Source: Methanosarcina sp. ERenArc_MAG2 (GTDB lineage: Archaea > Halobacteriota > Methanosarcinia > Methanosarcinales > Methanosarcinaceae). Taken from it: a stretch of DNA of 64,000 nt. Below are positions 36,390 through 45,194 of the stretch, piece after piece (position 1 is the first letter of the stretch; each line of letters begins with the position of its first letter). The translations under genes were made by a program, and so were the position numbers. The notes under the pieces were generated by a model, which did no database searches, was not told the origin of the DNA, and saw only the letters and a list, made by a program, of their open reading frames with translations. The stretch lies in the NCBI GenBank assembly GCA_023955635.1, contig JAMXHR010000017.1:62001-126000 (forward strand), in the 5' to 3' direction.

Positions 36390-37024
36390 TTATACAGGAT
36401 CAATTATTTTTGCCTCAGATGGAATTTCAAAAACAAATTCAGAATCAGGAATTCCAGTATTTATTTTTAGATCTCGAATCTGTATAGTCATTGTGAGATT
36501 GCCGTTCTTATCATATGTGTCGTATTTTAGAGGTGTCCATGTTTCTTGGTAAGCCCAAATTTTAGTAGTTTGCATTAAATTATAGGTATTACTACTATTT
36601 ACGGGTTTAATTTCTAACAAGTATCCGTTTTTTATCCAGTTGTTGTTTTCCAATTAGTGCTACATTTGTATTATCAAAAAAATATAGTATAATATTTTGA
36701 GAATTAGTATTTTCAAATTCAGACATGTTCGAAATGGAAATGTTTTTGACTGTGTTAGTATTTGAATCATATCCCCATAGATAAGTCCCATCTAAAATAC
36801 TGATAGATTCGATTTGATTATCCGGAGATATAGCAATACTTTTTACTTTGCATGGTTTTTTAATCAGTATGGTAGAATTCATTTCCTCAGTCTGAGCCCC
36901 ATAATAGGTAATGGTGTGCATTGTATATGAATAATCTAATGTACTGCTATCTTTATCTAGTATTTTAGTTCTAATTTTTTCAGCACTAAAATTTCCTTCA
37001 ATACGTCCTGCGGAAAACAGTAAA
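36390..37024 (-). pseudogene. LolA-like exported lipoprotein-carrier family protein, N-terminally truncated
   Basis: Matches the COG2834 (LolA-like) family frequent in Methanosarcina: Phe-Ser-Ala-Glu-Lys-Ile then Asp-Tyr-Ser-Tyr-Thr-Met-His, Ile-Leu-Asp-Gly-Thr-Tyr-Leu-Trp-Gly-Tyr-Asp, and Pro-Asp-Ser-Glu-Phe-Val-Phe-Glu-Ile-Pro near the end. One shift at the short A-run near 36641-36644 splits it. The signal peptide and first residues are missing: the reading ends upstream at about 37024, precisely where the GC-rich DUF302/chloroperoxidase insert begins. The protein would have folded outside the membrane; function is unknown in archaea. Confidence 0.6.
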
Positions 37025-37325
37025 CTATTTTATGAAAAGTGGATTTCCGATCAAAAAGCGCACGTTTTTCGGCACGTTGAGCCCGGTCTCCTTATGCAGA
37101 ATCGCGCCGTGATCGAGTCTCATGAATAGTATTCAGCCCCGTCCTGCCGAGGCTCCTGTGAACCACACATTCCAGTTCAGCAAATGTCCGTGCGCCCTGA
37201 GTTGCCTTCATGAACTCGATCATATCCGGACGCCCAATAGCTACTTCGAGAGCTGCCATAACCGACTTGAAAGGCTTGGAAGATGTCACGCTGAACCGTT
37301 AAATCTCGACCTTTCTGATCGTCAT
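37025..37325 (-). pseudogene. DUF302 domain protein (stop and frameshift)
   Basis: The reading from ATG 37325 gives Met-Thr-Ile-Arg-Lys-Val-Glu-Ile then an in-frame TAA, then the DUF302 core (Met-Ala-Ala-Leu-Glu-Val-Ala-Ile-Gly-Arg-Pro) and His-Arg-Ser-Leu-Gly-Arg-Thr-Gly-Leu. After a one-base shift near 37130 it continues with Asp-His-Gly-Ala-Ile-Leu-His-Lys-Glu-Thr-Gly-Leu and Leu-Ile-Gly-Asn-Pro-Leu, ending TAG at 37025-37027. The base composition is GC-rich like the hydrolase 30 bases upstream, so both came together, probably from a bacterium. Confidence 0.6.
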
Positions 37326-37355
37326 GTTATTCTCTTTCCACCTTCGTATTCGACC

Positions 37356-38177
37356 TTACGCCTTGAAAAACGCAAGCAGGTCCTCATTGATCAGGTCCTT
37401 GAGGGTTGTGCACATGCCGTGCGGCGCGCCTTTGTGGATCTTCAGCGTGGCGTCCTTGACAAGTTTGGACGAAAGCATGGCCGAGGCGCCGATCGGCACA
37501 ATCTGATCGTCATCGCCATGCAGGATCAGAGTTGGAACATCGAATTTTTTGAGGTCCTCCGTTAGGTCCGTTTCAGAAAAAGCCTTGATACAAAAGTATG
37601 CGGCCGGAAATCCAGCCATCATTCCCTGGAGCCAGAATGAATCCCGTACGCCTTCCGAGACTTTGGCACCCGGCCTGTTGTAGCCGTAGAATGGCAGACT
37701 GAGATCTTTCCAGAATTGTGAACGGTCGGCTTTGACATTAGCTCGAATCTGGTCGAACGCCTCTATCGGCGTGCCTTCCGGGTTGGTGGGGGTCTTGAGC
37801 ATTAGCGGCGACACTGCGCTGATCAGCACAGCTTTGGCCACACGCTCCGTGCCGTGGCGGCCAATATAGCGGGTAACCTCACCGCCTCCTGTTGAGTGGC
37901 CGACAAGAATCGTGTCCTTAAGGTCGAGTGTTTCGAGAAGCTCCGCGAGGTCGTCTGCATACGTGTCCATATCGTTACCGTTCCATGGTTGGCCCGAGCG
38001 CCCGTGGCCGCGTCGGTCATGGGCGATGCATCGATATCCTCGGGAAGCCAGAAAGAACATCTGGTCTTCAAAAGCGTCCGCGCTCAGTGGCCAGCCATGG
38101 CTGAAAACCACCGGCTGTCCACTGCCCCAGTCCTTATAATAGATTCGCGTACCGTCTTTAGTCGTAATCGCGGTCAT
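37356..38177 (-). CDS. Alpha/beta hydrolase, non-haem chloroperoxidase/arylesterase type, probably acquired from bacteria
   Basis: A 273-residue cytoplasmic enzyme of the cofactor-free haloperoxidase/esterase group. The oxyanion region Phe-Ser-His-Gly-Trp-Pro is near residue 31, the nucleophile elbow Gly-His-Ser-Thr-Gly-Gly-Gly near residue 94, the acid in His-Gly-Asp-Asp-Asp-Gln near residue 225 and the catalytic His in Gly-Ala-Pro-His-Gly near residue 254. It is full length and intact. By eye the gene is much richer in G and C than its neighbours and uses GC-ending codons, unlike native genes here. The upstream side has an AT-rich promoter-like stretch, so it may be expressed. Confidence 0.9.
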   Translation of the reverse strand: MTAITTKDGTRIYYKDWGSGQPVVFSHGWPLSADAFEDQMFFLASRGYRCIAHDRRGHGRSGQPWNGNDMDTYADDLAELLETLDLKDTILVGHSTGGGEVTRYIGRHGTERVAKAVLISAVSPLMLKTPTNPEGTPIEAFDQIRANVKADRSQFWKDLSLPFYGYNRPGAKVSEGVRDSFWLQGMMAGFPAAYFCIKAFSETDLTEDLKKFDVPTLILHGDDDQIVPIGASAMLSSKLVKDATLKIHKGAPHGMCTTLKDLINEDLLAFFKA

Positions 38178-38573
38178 GGAACGATATAAGTCATCATATC
38201 ATATAATATATCGGGAATGACTCCTTCTTAATATTAATAGTCTTTAAAAAAATGGGTAAATCTTTCACTAAAAAGTGAGTTTTCTTTTAAATCGAATTTA
38301 CAATTTTAGTTTTTTGAAATTTCCAATAAATTCAGAATAAAATAGGATTGAAAGCTAGAGCAAATTTAACAAATATGATCTAAAAAAGCAAGAAGATTGT
38401 CAATAAAACTTTTAGAGCCGTTTATTCTTGAAAAACGCTGAAAAGGGGAAAAAGAAGGAATTGAAAAAAGAGAATTAAAAAATAGAAACCTCAAATAAAA
38501 TCAATCAACTGTGCTTGAAAATATCACTTAGTTTCTTACTCCTTGATAAGGAATTGAGTCTATAGCTTTTGAT
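38178..38573. other. AT-rich divergent intergenic region
   Basis: About 400 bases between the bacterial-like hydrolase and the radical SAM gene. TATA-like sequence lies near 38195-38212. The composition returns abruptly to AT-rich at about 38185, marking the end of the GC-rich insert. No gene is seen. Confidence 0.5.
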
Positions 38574-39713
38574 ATGTTGGGGGAAGAAACGAAGGATTTT
38601 GATGCACTAAGCCTGTTTTCACCGCCCCCTGTACTGAGGGGATATATGTACGGGGCACGGGAGGCCCATGAGGCTAGAAACTCAAACAGGCTTTTAGCCA
38701 TACGTCTTGAGACCAACAAATCATGCAATCTCCGCTGTCGCTATTGCTATGCACAGAGCGGAGAGGATTCTGCAAAAATAGTTGGCTTCAATGTCCTCAA
38801 ACGCATAGTTTCGGAAGCAAAGGAACTTGGGATCAGGTCTGTGGTCGTGATAGGGGGAGAGCCGACTCTGCACCCGAATTTTAGGGATTTAATCGCCTAT
38901 ATTGATTCCCTGAAGATAATACCTATGATTTTTTCGAATACTGTTTTGATGACAGAGGAGCTTGCAAGGTTTCTGTACGAACATAATGCCTCAGTAATGG
39001 GAAAGCTAGATTCCCTTAAGCCTGAAATTCAGGATTACCTGGCAGGAAGAAAAGGGGCCTCCGAAGATATTAAAAAGGGGCTTGAAAACCTTCTTAATGC
39101 AGGCTTTTCAAAGCCAGCAGCACCTGGAGAACTCCGTCTGGGAGTTTCATTCGTCAGTAATAAAATGAACCTGGAAGAAATTGAGGAGATCTGGCACTTC
39201 TGCAGGCAAAAAAATATATTTCCCAATATGGAAATTCTCACGCCTACAGGCAGGGCAAATGATGAACTGGAAGATAAACTGCTGACGGCTGGCGAGATAA
39301 AGGAATACAAATTAAAACTGCTGGAAATAGACAGGAAATATTACGGGTATGACTGGTTACCCTACACGCCAATTACCGCAAGTGGATGTCTTCAGCACCT
39401 CTACAGCCTGTATATTAACATCGAAGGAAATGTCCGACCCTGTGCGCCTACAAAGCTGGACGAACATCCTGCGCTTAGAATTGAAGGGGAATATCCCTAT
39501 AATGTAAACAGAATGACCCTTCGAGAGATTTACGGCTCCGATCTCTTCACATATATCCGAAACATCGATAAAGTGCTCGAAGGCAGATGCGGGAATTGCG
39601 AACATATGGAAGAATGCATAGGATGCCGCGGATATGCCTACAGCGTAGGAGTAAACAATGGTGTTGGCCCTCTCGAAGCCCTGAGGATGGAGTGCCAGCA
39701 GTGTTTCAAGTAA
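38574..39713 (+). CDS. Radical SAM protein with C-terminal SPASM-like cysteine region
   Basis: A 379-residue enzyme. The CxxxCxxC motif (Cys-Asn-Leu-Arg-Cys-Arg-Tyr-Cys) is near residue 52 and the glycine-rich Gly-Gly-Glu-Pro-Thr SAM motif near residue 99. The C-terminal part has Cys residues in Gly-Asn-Val-Arg-Pro-Cys-Ala-Pro, Gly-Arg-Cys-Gly-Asn-Cys and Glu-Cys-Ile-Gly-Cys-Arg-Gly plus Cys-Gln-Gln-Cys at the end, the layout of SPASM/twitch domains holding auxiliary Fe-S clusters. SPASM enzymes modify peptides or amino acids, among others. An EgtD-like methyltransferase and a deiminase-like gene follow in the same direction 90 and 30 bases apart, suggesting one pathway. The frame is intact. 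Confidence 0.85.
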   Translation: MLGEETKDFDALSLFSPPPVLRGYMYGAREAHEARNSNRLLAIRLETNKSCNLRCRYCYAQSGEDSAKIVGFNVLKRIVSEAKELGIRSVVVIGGEPTLHPNFRDLIAYIDSLKIIPMIFSNTVLMTEELARFLYEHNASVMGKLDSLKPEIQDYLAGRKGASEDIKKGLENLLNAGFSKPAAPGELRLGVSFVSNKMNLEEIEEIWHFCRQKNIFPNMEILTPTGRANDELEDKLLTAGEIKEYKLKLLEIDRKYYGYDWLPYTPITASGCLQHLYSLYINIEGNVRPCAPTKLDEHPALRIEGEYPYNVNRMTLREIYGSDLFTYIRNIDKVLEGRCGNCEHMEECIGCRGYAYSVGVNNGVGPLEALRMECQQCFK

Positions 39714-39806
39714 CGACAAAGTGATAAAAAGCGGAACTCAGGCAATAAACCGGAAGAAATTATAAAAAGTACATGATGTTGCGTGATTCGAGGATAAGGT
39801 GAGATA

Positions 39807-40836
39807 TTGAAAAGTACAGGAAAAGTGGGGGTGGGGCAGGTTTCGGAGAATAAAGAAAAGATCATAATTACCAGTAAGAAGGATATAGAAGAAAAACTCC
39901 GTGAGAGCCTGAAAAACCATGAATTGCCTGATTATCTCCTGTACACAGGCGCAGACGGAGCAAGAAACTGGCTGAAACTTGACGAGTCTGAAACTTTTCT
40001 TGTAGCCAGGAAGCTCAAAGTCCTTCTGGAGAAAAATATTGCATCAATAGTGAGATTCATTCCCCCAGGCATGAGTTTTGTAAGTATCGGGGTGGGAAAC
40101 GGGGAAAAGGAGAGAATTTTTCTCGAAGAAATAATAAGGAAAAATCTGGCTGAAGAGCCCGCCTCCGGAAAGATTTCTATACGCTATTACCCTATCGATA
40201 TAAACAACGAACTTGTAGATATCGCTCTTGAAAAGGTAGAAAATCTGCCTGTAGAAAAGAAAGGAATAGTTGGCTTCATAGAAGATATGGCAATCCTTAA
40301 AAAATCTGGCGTCTTCCGGTCCTTTTCTGCATTATGGGAAATACCTTTTGCAATTACGAGCCAGAATTCATTCTTCAGCTTATCCGCGAAAATCTTGAGC
40401 AGGGAGACCTTTTTTCTTCGATGCAAATCTTCTCCCTACTGAGGGCTCAGGAGAAGAGGCACAGTCTGCAAAGAGATCCGTATTGGGCACATATGCCTCA
40501 AGAGAGAATGCTCTCTTCAATATGTATCCTCTGCTTCACTACGGAATGGCTCCAGAGGATTTCGATTTTGAACTTTTGCTTGCACATGTTGACTCAAGGA
40601 TAGGAGCACTGTACAGGACCCGGAAGAGCCTGAATATCCTGAAGGATGCTGAACTGCGAATAGGACCGGAAACCATAGGCTTCAGGGAAGGAGACATCAT
40701 CCGCATGGGCTTTACCTACAAATACACATATGACCAGATTACTTCTTTCCTGGATATTTGCGGATTTGATATCCTGAAGGCTTTTTTAAGCGAAGATAGG
40801 GAAAATGCCATAATCCTTGCAAAAAAACGCATATGA
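39807..40836 (+). pseudogene. EgtD-like (histidine-specific type) SAM methyltransferase (two frame breaks)
   Basis: Restored protein of about 344 residues of the Methyltransf_33/EgtD family. It shows Pro-Pro-Gly-Met-Ser-Phe-Val-Ser-Ile-Gly-Val-Gly-Asn-Gly-Glu (SAM motif), Tyr-Tyr-Pro-Ile-Asp-Ile-Asn (post-I), Met-Gly-Asn-Thr-Phe-Cys-Asn-Tyr-Glu (characteristic loop) and Tyr-Lys-Tyr-Thr-Tyr near the end. Shifts at the CC at 40316-40317 and the T6 run 40410-40415 each disappear with one extra base. The start is TTG 39807 with GGTGAG upstream. EgtD itself trimethylates histidine; archaeal relatives are uncharacterised, so the substrate here is open. It is flanked by radical SAM and deiminase-like genes. 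Confidence 0.75.
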
Positions 40837-40869
40837 GAATAAAACGGGATAAAAAGGGAGGTTCTGGGT

Positions 40870-41840
40870 ATGGGTTGCCAGATGGATAAATTGAACCGGG
40901 CAGAAAGAAAAGGCCCTGGTATAGCTTATGGGTGCGATGAGCTTGGGCGACTGAAAAGCGTGCTTGTGCACACGCCTGGAGAAGAACTCACCCTGATTAA
41001 CGAATCGAACTGCAAATACTGGCTTTACGATAAGGTTCCTGATATTTCCGGATATATCAAAGAGCATATGAGTTATCAGGAACTGCTGGAATCAAATGGT
41101 GTCAGGGTCTATGAGCTTGAAGATAATGTGGAAGAAAATATAGACATGATAAGGAATATGCCAAATCTCACTTTTCTGCACGATACTGCAGTTATCACAG
41201 GAAAGGGGCTATACTTTCCAGAATGCGCCCGCCTGCGAGGGAAAAAGAAGAGGTTGTCGTAAAGGAAGCCCTGAATAATCTGAGAATTCCCATTCTCAGT
41301 GAATTTAACGAAGGAGAGGGTTTCTTTGAAGGTTGTCTCCTGCTCTCAAAAGAAACGGTCTTTGTAGCTGATACGGAAAGGCACACTTATCCTTTTATCC
41401 GGAAATTTATTTTGAATATCCTGAAAGAGTTTAATGAGGTTATTTACGTCCGAATTCCAAAAGCCAGGCGATACATGCATCCCGATACTGTCTTCAACAG
41501 AATAAGAGAAGACCTTGCCCTTGCTTATCTACCTGCAGTTGAGGAGACATGCCTGTTTACGGAAGACTCCAGGGAAAGAATCGATTTTAAAGAATTCATG
41601 CGGGAGAAAGGCGTGGAAATTATTCCCGTTTCGGACTCCGAGCAAAGCCGTCTGGCCTGTTCTTTCGTCCCCCTTGAAAGCGGAACCATCTTTCATTATG
41701 ATACTGCGCTTGATCAAAAGACCAGAAAAAACCTTGAAAGTGAAGGCGTTGAGATAATTCCTTTCCACCCGAACGCCCTGCTTGCGGGAGGAGGAAGCCT
41801 GCGCTGCCATACGTTGAGGCTCTGCAGAAGGAAAAACTAG
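40870..41840 (+). pseudogene. Arginine-deiminase/amidinotransferase-fold enzyme (one frame break)
   Basis: Guanidine-group-modifying superfamily, about 324 residues when restored at the G4 run 41205-41208. Visible elements are Thr-Phe-Leu-His-Asp-Thr-Ala, Ser-Arg-Met-Arg-Pro-Pro-Ala-Arg, a Glu-Gly region, the catalytic His motif Met-His-Pro-Asp-Thr-Val-Phe, and the C-terminal nucleophile in Gly-Gly-Gly-Ser-Leu-Arg-Cys-His-Thr. Deiminases hydrolyse the guanidine and amidinotransferases move it; sequence alone does not say which. It is the last gene of the plus-strand cluster and ends 12 bases from the convergent UbiA gene. A small-molecule or amino-acid modification pathway is inferred. Confidence 0.75.
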
Positions 41841-41852
41841 ATTTTATAAGAG

Positions 41853-42753
41853 TCAGAAAAAAGTTAAAAGGGAGTCGAGGATGATCGAGCCGGAATAGAT
41901 TACAAGTGAAACGTGGTAAAGGAAAAGTGCAAACAGACCCACACTCTGACTTTTTTCTCTGACAAGCTTATAGTTTGCAAACCCGAGTACCAGAAAGCCT
42001 GAAAAGAAACCATAAATTGCAATATCTTCAAGCTGTTTTAAAAAAGAAATGCTGTGAAGTAGTGAACCAGTGTAAACCCCGAAATCCAGAGTAGGGTCCT
42101 TTCAGTGCCATAAAGTATAGGAATCGATTTAATTCCCCTGGCCCTGTCGTTTTCCGTATCAATGAAATCGTTGACGGCAAGATGTGCAAGAGTCCAGGGA
42201 TAGAAAAAAGCAGGTCGAGAAACACAGACGTATCAGGTAGCCCATAACAAAGATATCCCGCTACCGGAAAAAGAGTGAAGTCCATCCTTCCCGCAAGCTG
42301 GGCAATGGGAAAATTCTGGTTTTTTCTTTTGACCTGATAGAAATATTCAAGAATACATGATGAAAGCATTGTGAGAAATACGTAAAAAGAATTGGGATAA
42401 GGCAAAGTAACCATCACCAGCCCTGTGAGCCCGGATAGCAGTAAAAACACTGTCAGGGCCAAAGTTAGGGAAATCCTTCCGGATGGGAGCGGTCGGCTTT
42501 TAAAGGGCCTCCAGTAAGCTGTAAGGGACCCTTCGACGTCAAGTCTGTCCCTTTTCCTGTCAACGTAATCATTGAGCACAAGCCCGCCTTCAAACCCGAA
42601 AAACCCGATCAGGAAGGCTTTGAATGTTACAGGCCAGGAAAAAGCCCCATAGTTATTAAAAGCAAGTGCAAGACCGGAGAAGAACAGCAAAATCCATACA
42701 AGAAAAAAATGAGCTCTTGTCAGATCTACCAAGGCTTTAATGGTCTCTTTCGT
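41853..42753 (-). pseudogene. UbiA-superfamily prenyltransferase, paralogue 1 (two frame breaks, start ACG)
   Basis: Membrane aromatic or lipid prenyltransferase. The first Asp-rich motif is Leu-Asn-Asp-Tyr-Val-Asp-Arg-Lys-Arg-Asp near residue 57. The second, Asn-Asp-Phe-Ile-Asp-Thr-Glu-Asn-Asp, appears after restoring one base at the A6 run 42204-42209. A further base at the A6 run 42040-42045 restores a C-terminal tail like that of paralogue 2, ending at 41853. At the place where paralogue 2 starts with ATG-AAA-GAA, this gene reads ACG-AAA-GAG after GAGGGG, so either the start is lost or an upstream TTG is used. About 300 residues with about nine helices; the substrate is unknown. Confidence 0.72.
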
Positions 42754-42989
42754 CCCCTCAACCCCGAATAATATAAAAGACAATTGTATGCTTATACTTT
42801 TTGTAAAGAGAAATAAGAAACTAACAGCAGTTGGCTCAGAGAAGCTACTGGTATAGTAGAATATAAAGCAGAACAGGAAAAAAGAAACAGAGGAAAAAAG
42901 AGGAGACTGAAAAAAGAGGCAGAGAAAAAGAATAATGGAAAAAGTAGAAAATTCCAAAGAACCTTATTTCAGCTGCCTTACTTTTCGGT

Positions 42990-43882
42990 TTAATATACAA
43001 AATCAAGAATAATCGAAACCGCATAGATTACGAGGGTTCCATGAAAGAGAGGGAGCACTCTCAATCCGGCTGCCTGGCTCTTTTCTTTCCAGAGATAAAG
43101 GTTTGACCCTGCCAGAAGCACAAACCCCGCAAGAAAGCCGTAGAGAGCAATATCTCCAAGCTGCCTGAGAAAGAAAAAAGCTGCAAGGAAATGCAAAACC
43201 GTAAAGCCTGTAATCCAGTACATAGTTTTTTTGCGCCATAGAGAACGGTTATGGATTTCAGATCTCTTGCCTTATCATTTTTCAGGTCGATAAAGTCATT
43301 CAATCCCAGGTGCGCCATTGTCCACGGATAGAAAAAAATAATAAAGAGAAGCATGACCATATCAGGCTGTCCGTAGCATAGATAGCCTGCCGCCGGAAAA
43401 AGGGTAAAGTCCGTCCTGCCCAGAAGCTGCGCAATCGGGTACTTCTGGTCTCTTTTTTTAACCTGGTAAAAAACCTCAATGCCATAAGAGTACAGCATTA
43501 TTGCAAAAACGTAGAGCGAATTCGGATAGGGAAGTGTGAAGATCAGGGCTGAAGTAACTCCTGCAAGCAGGATAAACAGCCAGAAAGCATTTTTTGAAGA
43601 GATTTTCCCTGAAGGAAGAGGTCTCTCTTTAAAAGGTCGCCAGTATCCGGTAAGTGTGTTTTCCACATCAAGTCTGTCTCTGTTTCTGTCCACATAATCG
43701 TTGAGCACAAACCCGGCTTCGAACCCAAACAGACCTATGAAAGCAGCTTTAATTATTAACGACCAGGAAAAGCCGCCGTAATTTGCAAAAGCAAGGACAA
43801 GGCCTGAGCAGAAGATAAGGGGCCATGCCGGAAGAAAATGAGCACGTATAAGGTCGATATAGGCTTTCAGGGTTTCTTTCAT
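42990..43882 (-). pseudogene. UbiA-superfamily prenyltransferase, paralogue 2 (one frame break)
   Basis: About 298 residues when one base is added at the T7 run 43226-43232. It carries both UbiA Asp-rich motifs (Leu-Asn-Asp-Tyr-Val-Asp-Arg-Asn-Arg-Asp and Asn-Asp-Phe-Ile-Asp-Leu-Lys-Asn-Asp) and about nine membrane helices. It is closely similar to the next gene downstream, so the pair arose by tandem duplication. ATG 43882 follows a purine-rich AGGCC leader. UbiA members make quinones, archaeal ether lipids and carotenoid derivatives. Which applies here is not evident, and the neighbouring radical SAM cluster may or may not be linked. Confidence 0.78.
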
Positions 43883-44371
43883 TTTTTGGCCTCAGTAACA
43901 AATAGTAATGATTAAGATAAACCATTACATAAAAATTATGATTATGAGTTAAAACTGTTGTTAAAAAGAGGTTATGTTAAAATATAAAAGAAAAGCAGTG
44001 CCTGAAGTTTATTCTTACCGGAATATTTTCAACGCACAAACTAAGTTCCGCCCGAGTTGGAAATGTCGCGTATCAAATTATCAACCGTTTATTAGTGAGT
44101 TGCCCCATATAATAGGTTTCAATACATGCCTGCGAATTTCTCCTGAGTATTCCAGGGTAAAATAAGAAGTAAAAAGGTTTTTAAGTTTTTCAATAACCTC
44201 GATAGCTTTTGCTATAAATGAATTTATGTAATTATTTTTAAAATTCATTTCAGGCACATTAACAAAAAAAGCAAGAGCTACTTTATTAAAAATATTTTTT
44301 GAAAATTTAGGATTCGGAAGTTATAAAACCAGGTAACTTAGATTGAATTGTTTTTGAAAAATAAAAATAGT
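43883..44371. other. AT-rich intergenic region
   Basis: About 490 bases between the UbiA pair and a lipoprotein gene. A plus-strand frame of 63 codons near 43974 lacks homology and ribosome-binding signals. Nothing else is seen. Confidence 0.5.
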
Positions 44372-44388
44372 AGCCTTTTAAAAAGGCT
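44372..44388 (-). terminator. Terminator-like hairpin after the acidic lipoprotein gene
   Basis: AGCCTTTT (44372-44379) pairs with AAAAGGCT (44381-44388) across one base. On the minus strand a T-rich stretch follows. It lies 19 bases beyond the stop of the lipoprotein gene. Confidence 0.6.
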
Positions 44389-44406
44389 GCTTAAATAATT
44401 CCTTGT

Positions 44407-44793
44407 TTATACTACAGTTTCGTTGTCTGCAGTTTCGTTGTCTGCAGTTTCGGTGTCTACAATTTCATCGGCTGCAGTTTCGTTGTCTACAGTTTCGTTG
44501 TCTGCAGGTGCAACTACAACAGATGCAGCGTCGTCTTCATTTACGACTTCAGCTGCAATATCAGTTGCGTTGTCTCCAGCTGCAACTTCTTCAGTTGTGT
44601 TGTCTACAGCTGCAACTTCTTCAGGTGCAACTACGGAATCATTTCCACCATCTTCGGATACTGGACTTTCTGCTGTTACTTCTTCAGAAGCTCCTGTTTC
44701 ATTTCCTGTTTCAGCTTTTTCAGCACAGCCGGCTGAAAAGATAACAGTGGCAATAACAAGGAGCATTGCTATAATCTTTAACATTTTTTTCAT
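44407..44793 (-). CDS. Acidic, sequon-rich low-complexity lipoprotein
   Basis: A 128-residue exported protein with a signal of two lysines, a hydrophobic run and the lipobox Phe-Ser-Ala-Gly-Cys near residue 19. The mature part is almost only Ala, Glu, Asp, Val, Thr and Asn, with many Asn-x-Thr N-glycosylation sequons and a repeated Asp-Asn-Glu-Thr unit towards the C-terminus encoded by short tandem repeats (44410-44500). It is probably a heavily glycosylated, disordered surface lipoprotein. A hairpin terminator follows. Repeat number may vary between strains. Confidence 0.7.
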   Translation of the reverse strand: MKKMLKIIAMLLVIATVIFSAGCAEKAETGNETGASEEVTAESPVSEDGGNDSVVAPEEVAAVDNTTEEVAAGDNATDIAAEVVNEDDAASVVVAPADNETVDNETAADEIVDTETADNETADNETVV

Positions 44794-45194
44794 TAATAAT
44801 ACCTCTAAAGTTCTCTTCCTTTTTTACACCCAGCTCATATAAAATTATGAGATTTTCATATGAGATATTTATGCATGACCAGCCAATAACATTAAAACTT
44901 TTCGATTTGGTAAAAAATAGTCGAACGAAATAAAGTATATAATTGGAATACATACCCACATATGACTACATGTAAAAATATATGATTAATATACGTCTTT
45001 TTTGAATTTATTTATCATGATGCTCAATATATATCTTCAGGAGTTGAATAAATGCACACAGAATTAGAAAGAAAATAACTACTCAGTGACAGAAAAGTAT
45101 TTAAAGGTGCCATAAGATTCCTCCGCTGAAGAAGTGCGGACCTATAAACTCTCGGTTTGGAAAAATAGATAAAAAACATGCAGAGGATAGAATA
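44794..45194. other. Divergent intergenic region
   Basis: About 400 AT-rich bases between the acidic lipoprotein (minus) and the YigZ-like gene (plus). Promoters of both should lie here. No gene is seen. Confidence 0.5.

Noticed and set aside
44423..44842. Plus-strand Ser/Thr/Ala-rich frame of 139 codons opposite the lipoprotein
   Set aside because: Mirror of the Glu/Asn/Thr repeats; the minus frame has a lipobox and a terminator, this one has neither.
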